Below, in pieces: positions 58,401 to 64,000 of a stretch of 64,000 bases of DNA. The translations under genes were made by a program, and so were the position numbers. The stretch is taken from positions 35,178,867 to 35,242,866 of the forward strand of contig CAIIXF020000008.1 of assembly GCA_903813345.2 (NCBI GenBank), written 5' to 3'. Within the stretch, counting starts at the first letter, position 1, and every line of letters starts with the position of its first letter. Source of the stretch: Owenia fusiformis (lineage: Eukaryota > Annelida > Polychaeta > Sabellida > Oweniidae). The notes under the pieces are model-generated. The model was not told the origin of the DNA, did not search any database, and worked only from the letters and a program-made list of their open reading frames with translations.

Positions 58401-59719
58401 CATAATGCCTATTTGACCTATCATCGCCATTTCCCAAGTTCGCCCGGTTTCCGAGAAATTGCGGATTTTGACGTCAAAAAGTCAAATTTTCTGTAAATAC
58501 TAGACACTTTGTTGAAGTAGAACTTTCAAATAACTTTTAGTAGTTGCTGTATATGCAACTTATGTCCTCTGAAGATTTCAAAGCTCTTGGAATTACAGTT
58601 TTTGGTTTTTACTCTATAAAATTTGACAAAAAGGAGGACTTGTCATTTTCAAGAAACTTTCTCATGTATAATGTATATGGCAATGGCAGGTTTTGTGATT
58701 GACAAGTTTCTCAAAGTTTGCCTTATACTTGATCATTTCTTGCAATGAATTACATCATTACTAGATTTAAGCATTCCCTACATATTGCTCAATATATGTC
58801 AGCATCAAATTTTTTACCGTTTTTGAGATATTTGACGTCAAAAAACAGTAAAAATAAGTTATTTTTCAACTTGCTTCAATTTGACCAATATTTTTTGAAA
58901 ATCATCTACAAGTTACCAGGAGTTCAAATCTGACATTAGTTTTAGGATTTGACCTTTACTTGACCTTCAGTGACCTTCGAAAGGTCAAAAAAGTTGATTT
59001 TTCAAATTGATTTTTGGATGTAAATTTTGGTCAGCTTAATCACAAAAGACCTTACTGAGCTCTGAATTAGTAAAATTTTCAAGGTCAAAGGTCATCAAAC
59101 TAGGTCACACAACTGTGCTATCTAAGTTTCTCAAAGTTCGAGACTACAAATCCAAATCAATATTTTTGTTTGAAAGTCAGTATATACATTCCTCTGAAGG
59201 TCCCAAACTGTGTGAGCACAGGACCATGGGTCCTTCATTAAAGTTGTCCAATAAAAACACAATATTTTGGCTGCTATATAGATAAATAAAAATATGGTAG
59301 TCTCCAATTTTTTTGTGGACAGTCTTTAACAGTCCGCGTTTGGCAATTGGTGGTCCATATTCGGTGGTCAGCATTCTGTGTCTCTAACAAATGGCAGGTG
59401 GTGACATTTTGCATGTTAATGTGTTGTTTAATCTTCCATAGACTTCCATGTTAGATCCTACAGGCTCCGGCAAATCGGAACATTTTTGGCCAGTCCCAGT
59501 GACATGCCCATCAGACAGGTTTTACTGTAGTTCATTCAGTTTTTCATTTATTTATTTTAGATCAAGGACCAGAATGAAAAAAATGCATTTTTCGCCACTT
59601 TATCCTCAGACCTTGACAGTTTTCCTCCTTCATTCTGCCGACATAAAATACTACCACAACTCATTGTTGCGTTCGAGTACAGTAACGCTGGATCTGCGGT
59701 GTTGGCTCCACTCTTTAAG
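52495..59719 (+). CDS. SCYL1: SCYL1-type pseudokinase, N-terminal part
   Basis: Eight exons: 52495-52608, 53772-53831, 54141-54221, 54945-55067, 55559-55791, 56139-56229, 56971-57126, 59561-59719. All borders are GT..AG with matching phases, giving 339 codons; the gene continues off the right edge. The product follows human SCYL1 closely: [105 protein letters not shown]. It is the kinase-like domain plus the start of the HEAT region. As known for the family, catalytic motifs are lost: HNN stands for HRD and LGG for DFG. SCYL1 acts at COPI coats in Golgi-to-ER traffic. Human length is about 808. No later exon was found in 59720-64000. Confidence 0.96.
52695..52766. repeat. Hairpin in SCYL1 intron 1
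   Basis: The arms CCAGATCTGAGTCAATAT (52704-52721) and ATATTGACTCAGATCTGG (52734-52751) are perfect inverted copies around a 12-base loop, with weaker outer pairing (GATGCC / GGCATC). Confidence 0.8.
54241..54610 (+). mobile_element. Two tandem copies of a tRNA-derived SINE
   Basis: Units of about 182 bp. Each has a tRNA-like head (from 54299 and 54480) with A box TAGCTCAACTGGTAGAGC and B box GGGTTCAATTCC. Each ends with a tail containing AGCCCTTAGCGTAGGATGTG and AAATAAACAATAA. The head's acceptor ends pair poorly, so these are not tRNA genes. It is in SCYL1 intron 3. Confidence 0.85.
54707..54859. mobile_element. Pogo-like MITE
   Basis: Ends TACAATAAAACCTGTCTAAT and (reverse complement of the right end) ATACAGTAAAACCTTTATAT, with GAACACC and GTGTTCATAT inside. 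Related fragments are near 16865, 31980-32150, 47617 and 59500. It is in SCYL1 intron 3. Confidence 0.65.
55245..55435 (+). repeat. Copy of the 'GTCACCACC' family in SCYL1 intron 4
   Basis: Starts near ACAAATGGTGACATATTGTT, then TCTCC and a T run, repeated GGTTGGTG words, AACAAATGGCAGGTG, and a GACATTTTGT end before ATGCCTCTTG. Confidence 0.75.
56519..56865 (+). repeat. 19-bp minisatellite in SCYL1 intron 6
   Basis: About eighteen copies of TTGAATATGTGAGGTTGAC with a few variants. It produces a long minus-strand open frame that is only a by-product. Confidence 0.95.
57186..57948. mobile_element. Foldback palindrome in SCYL1 intron 7
   Basis: Arms of more than 300 bp pair along most of the length: AAAGGATAGGTATCGATATG with CATATCGATACCCATTCTTT, CTCTTAAACCA with TGGTTTAAGAG, and near the centre CAAAGGAATTTTTAGTTGAT with ATCAACCAAAATTTCCTTTG. 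No coding content. Confidence 0.75.
58272..59218 (+). repeat. Repeat with CTCACACAGT ends and a single copy of the AGGTCA unit
   Basis: It begins CTCACACAGTCCGTTGGTCC with a CCGTCC run and ends AAACTGTGTGAG, so the tips are short inverted repeats. The right half (58860-59110) is a single relative of the unit tandemly repeated at 17100-18655. It is in SCYL1 intron 7. Confidence 0.65.
59290..59432 (+). repeat. Copy of the 'GTCACCACC' family in SCYL1 intron 7
   Basis: GTAGTCTCCAATTTTTTTG at the left, AACAAATGGCAGGTGGTGAC and ATTTTGCATGTTAATG at the right. It ends about 130 bp before exon 8. Confidence 0.7.
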
Positions 59720-60138
59720 GTAAGTCATTTCAATAATCAGAGACCTTTGCCTTCATCCTGTGTAAAATAAATTACCACACATATTATTGTCTTTTCATTA
59801 GCAGCATCTTTTCTTGAAAAGGTAACAGTGTGAGGTTCAGTTTTTGCTTACCAACTCTTTTTGGTTGCTCTGTACTGTGGCATTCAATTACCATTGTTTC
59901 ACAAAAGATAAAAGGTAAAATACAAAGGACCAGGTATAGTATGGCAAGTGATTTTAGATGTCATAACTTTTACAGTGAGTACTTTCTCAATTTAAATATA
60001 ACATTTCTGGTTAACACAATATGCTATCTTTCAAGTAAATGCTCAAGGATAATAAATTAAATGAATTGAACAATTCGAGAAACTGATTCACACAATATGT
60101 TATCTTTCAAGCAAATTCTCAAGGATAATAAAATATAT

Positions 60139-62184
60139 ATATATTTTTTTTTTATTCCAAAATAATAGAAAGTACAGTTTTCCCCAAAGAATGGATAGTG
60201 GGGTTACAAATAAAGGTTTGCCTAAGACGGCGGCATGAACACCTCATTCTTTTAATTTTTGTATATATGATTTAATATTTTTAATTTCATAGGTTGACTT
60301 TTCATAAATACATAGGTGTGCGATTGAATAATATAATGTGTTCCTCCATTATCTTGGACAATTTTTTTCTTTGCTAATGAGCCATGATTTATAGCTGTTA
60401 TATGCAAATGTTGATATTATGAGATCAATGACATTTTCATGACTTCTTTTAAAAATAATAGTATTGCCAATAACAATATTTTTCCATGAAATTTTAATTT
60501 TGAAGAAATATAGATCCACAAGTCTTTTATTAGATCGCACTCTAAAATAATGTGTTTTAAATTATTTTCAACCTTACAAAAATTGCAAATTTTCGAATCT
60601 GCTTTTTTCCACTTAAAAAGATCTATGGAAGATGGAAGAACATTATGAAATAATTTGAAGTTAAAGTAAGCTACCTTTTTATCAACAATTGCTATAATCT
60701 TGTTATTAAAATACATTTTCCAATTTATGTGAAATTTAAAATCAATCTTCCATTTATCTTTGGTGTACATCCTTTCTTTATTATGATATTCCAGGATATT
60801 ATAGAAAAACTTAGATTTTTGATCTTTGAAGAATACTTTTTTATTATTATTGTAAAAAAATTGTCCTTTCATAATTTTTACAAACTTAGCAATTTTAGGT
60901 TTCATTATTTTTTCAAAAGGTTGCAGTATTTTTCTCGCTAAAGATATTTCTGAAATCCAGTTTCTCTTGTCTTTTAATTTTTCTAAAATGTGTTCTTCTT
61001 TAAGTAAATTGCCATTCACATCTATAATATCCTTTACATAAAGAATATCACTTTTAATCCAAGATTAAAAAAAACAGACATTCTCCATTATTTTTCTTAA
61101 ACAAATAGTTTCCAAAAATTGATTCTTGACAGAGTTTGTCATGATTTATAGCTACAGTATTCCCTCTGTCTTTACATTTATTGAAACTTAGTAATATTTC
61201 TTGATAAAATTTAGGAATACTTAATAAAAGTGGCATCTCTTTAGCAGAATTAAAGTTCATTCTAAGGAGTATTTCATTATTGGATGTTATTTTATTAAAA
61301 TTCCACAGGGGTAAAATATTCCACTGATTTTTTTCACCAGGATGAAAAATTCTATCTATCCAAGATGCTTTTAAAGCACTGAATTGATTGTAAATTTTGA
61401 AATTTGCCATTTTTGTCACTCCATTTACCAAGCCCTATTGCCTCAGTTTTTTCTAAATTTAGCTTCATTCCAGAAACAGTGCAAAACATTAATTTGTATT
61501 ACTTTCCTCAAATTAATTATCTTTACCTAACCGATGAATACATTTGGACATAGTGCAAAACATATTTATTTTCTTTATGGCATTCTTTATGGAATGCTCA
61601 TCTGCAAGGAAAAGTGTGCAATCATCTGCATATAATGCTGTTTTTATTTCAAATTGGTCCTCATTTAGTTTGACATTAATTCCACGGATATTCTCACTTT
61701 GTTTAATACTTAAATTTAACATTTCCATTGATATGATGAAAAGTAGGGCAGACAATGGACAGCCTTGCTTAATTCCCCTGCTCATGTGTACTTCTTCAGT
61801 TAACCACCCATTATGTTTAATGACAATTGAGGGATTTGAGTATATCATTTTTACCCATCTTAAGAAGTCATTCCCAAAGTTAAGTTTTTTTTGTGTTAAT
61901 ATCATAAAATTCCACTCAATTGAATCAAAAGCTTTCTCAAAATCAGTTAATACTATAGCGCCATCTTTATTTGTGATCTTACAATATTCTAAAACATCTA
62001 TTGCTAGTCTACAGTTATTTCCTATGAATCTTTTTTTAATATATGCACTTTGTTCCTTACCTATAATTTTACCTATCACTTTATGGAGTCTGTTTGATAA
62101 AATAAATGCTAAAACTTTATAATCTGTATTTGTGAGGCTAATTGGCCTATAATTTTTCAAAAGGTTAGAGTCCCCTTTTTTATA
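60139..62184 (-). mobile_element. 5'-truncated L1/Tx1-like LINE with poly(A) and target-site duplication
   Basis: On the minus strand, a reverse transcriptase fragment (about 62184-61513) has NYRPISLTNTDYKVLA, TDFEKAFDSIEWNF, MSRGIKQGCPLSALLF and the catalytic ALYADDCTLFLA. Downstream pieces (61431-61054, 61019-60417) hold a C-terminal zinc motif (CNFC..H..EC), with stops and frameshifts between. The 3' end is an A-run at about 60140-60151. AAGGATAATAAAATAT flanks it at 60121 and, with one extra A, at 62185. The 5' part (endonuclease) is missing. It cannot be active. Confidence 0.9.
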
Positions 62185-62335
62185 AAGGATAATAAAAATA
62201 TGAATTGAACAATTCGAAAAATTATGTCAACATTTTTTCGGTATTTAAAGTCTAGTTTTGAAGATATCAATTTTTGGAGAGAATGACAATTTTGATGAAT
62301 TGACTTGTCTATTTAGTAAATACTGTCCTATATAG

Positions 62336-64000
62336 ATTTCTGATAATATTAAAGAGGCAAATACTCTCAAATCCAAACTTGTGGTCATAATAAAAAAGTT
62401 AAGCTGTATAAACATAATATCTCTTTATCAAATTATTCTTAAATATATATGTAATGCATTTCAAGTCCAAGAAAGTCAATCACACTTTTAATAAAGTACA
62501 CATAGCTAGGAAACTTTGCAATTATTTAAGTAGATATTGTTTAAAGATCTGATTATATATTGTGTATTATAAAATGACTGCTACTATTATAGCTGTCATT
62601 CTGGATAGTCCATACCACAACTGGACATTGAAACTCATTGTAAACTTGTTTTGAAGGGTCTATTAAAGGGGAAAGCTTCTTTATGTGACCTACATTAAAC
62701 TTTTGTCAGCCTAGTCTAATGTGACCTACATTAAACTTTTGTCAGCCTAGTCTAATGTGACCTACATTAAACTTATGTAAGCCTAGTCTAATGTGACCTA
62801 CATTAAACTCATGTCAGCCTAGTCTAATGTGACCTACATTAAACTTATGTCAGCCTAGTCTAATGTGACCTACATTAAACTCATGTCAGCCTAGTCTAAT
62901 GTGACTTACATTAAACTCACGTCAGCCTAGTCTAATGTGACCTTCATTAAACTTATGTCAGCCTAGTCTAATGTGACCTACATTAAACTCATGTCAGCCT
63001 TGTCTAATGTGACCTACATTAAACTTATGTCAGCCTAGTCTAATGTGACCTACATTAAACTCATGTCAGCCTAGTCTAATGTGACCTTCATTAAACTCAT
63101 GTCAGCCTAGTCTAATGTGACCTACATTAAACTCATGTCAGCCTAGTCTAATGTGACCTTCATTAAACTCATGTCAGCCTAGTCTAATGTGACCTACATT
63201 AAACTTAAGTAAGCCTAGTCTAATGTGACCTACATTAAACTCTTGTCAGCCTAGTCTAATGTGACCTACATTAAACTTAAGTCAGCCTAGTCTAATGTGA
63301 CCTACATTAAACTCATGTCAGCCTTGTCTAATGTGACCTACATTAAACTTATGTCAGCCTAGTCTAATGTGACCTACATTAAACTTATGTCAGCCTAGTC
63401 TAATGTGACCTACATGAAACTCATGTCAGCCTAGTCTAATGTGACCTACATTAAACTTAAGTAAGCCTAGTCTAATGTGACCTACATTAAACTCATGTCA
63501 GCCTAGTCTAATGTGACCTACATTAAACTTATGTCAGCCTAGTCTAATGTGACCTACATTAAACTTATGTCAGCCTAGTCTAATGTGACCTACATTAAAC
63601 TCATGTCAGCCTAGTCTAATGTGACCTACATTAAACTTATGTCAGCCTAGTCTAATGTGACCTACATTAAACTCATGTCCGCCTAGTCTAATGTGACCTA
63701 CATTAAACTCATGTCAGCCTAGTCTAATGTGACCTACATTTAACTTATGTCAGCCTAGTCTAATGTGACCTACATTAAACTTATGTCAGCCTAGTCTAAT
63801 GTGACCTACATTAAACTCATGTCAGCCTAGTCTAATGTGACCTATATTAAACTTTTGTCAGCCTAGTCTAATGTGACCTACATTAAACTCATGTCAGCCT
63901 AGTCTAATGTGACCTACATTAAACTTAAGTCAGCCTACAGTGCTGGTATATATTTCTGATAATATTAAAGAGGCAAATACTCTCAAATCCAAACTTGTGG
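62336..64000 (+). repeat. Direct repeat flanking the satellite
   Basis: The 49 bases at 62336-62384 (ATTTCTGATAATATTAAAGA and onward to AACTTGTGG) recur identically at 63952-64000, an offset of 1616 bp. The window ends inside the second copy, so its true length is unknown. Confidence 0.9.
62683..63938 (+). repeat. 36-bp satellite, about 35 units
   Basis: The unit is CTAATGTGACCTACATTAAA followed by CT(T/C)ATGTCAGCCTAGT. Variants (CTTATG, CTCATG, CTTAAG) recur in a partly alternating order, suggesting multi-unit duplication. It lies in the SCYL1 intron after exon 8, or beyond the gene if that intron ends earlier. Confidence 0.95.

Noticed and set aside
59720-64000. Further SCYL1 exons
   Set aside because: I looked for the next conserved HEAT-repeat segment after the LFK junction and found none; the stretch is LINE, satellite and unassigned intron.

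Overview
The window is eukaryotic, animal nuclear DNA. It is AT-rich and has spliced genes with GT..AG introns, single-exon genes nested in introns, tRNA-derived SINEs, a poly(A)-tailed LINE, many short terminal-inverted-repeat (TIR) elements and long minisatellites. Three genes align clearly with vertebrate orthologues (EXOC5, BPNT1, SCYL1). The repeat load and the run of type II carbohydrate sulfotransferases would suit a marine invertebrate, perhaps a mollusc, but the sequence does not fix the taxon. All functional names come from recalled family sequences; no search was run.

Layout. (1) 212-8639, minus: exocyst subunit EXOC5/Sec10, running off the left edge. (2) 8640-10888: intergenic, holding two abutting TIR elements. 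(3) 10889-14436, plus: small RING-finger gene with an apparent frameshift in an A7 run; its last codons look like the seed of a 23-bp minisatellite. (4) 14.7-22.6 kb: intergenic, with minisatellites, palindromic elements, an array rich in TCAAGGTCA and a SINE. (5) 22652-52209, minus: BPNT1, the PAP phosphatase, six exons over about 30 kb. (6) Nested on the opposite strand in its 15-kb intron 2: a two-exon gene with tau/MAP-type microtubule-binding repeats followed by about 66 heptads (33994-37887), and two single-exon carbohydrate sulfotransferases (38998-40074, 43716-45188). (7) 52210-52494: compact bidirectional promoter. (8) 52495-59719, plus: SCYL1, first eight coding exons, running off the right edge. 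Its last intron in the window carries a LINE with target-site duplications and a 36-bp satellite.

How the genes relate. Sulfotransferases use PAPS and release PAP; BPNT1 hydrolyses PAP. Two PAP-producing enzymes therefore lie inside the gene that removes PAP, which is the most striking arrangement here. SCYL1 (COPI traffic) and EXOC5 (exocytosis) are secretory-pathway housekeeping genes, and the sulfotransferases should be Golgi enzymes, but no operon-like coupling is implied. The tau-like protein, with N-terminal microtubule repeats and a very long low-complexity tail, is the most unusual single protein.
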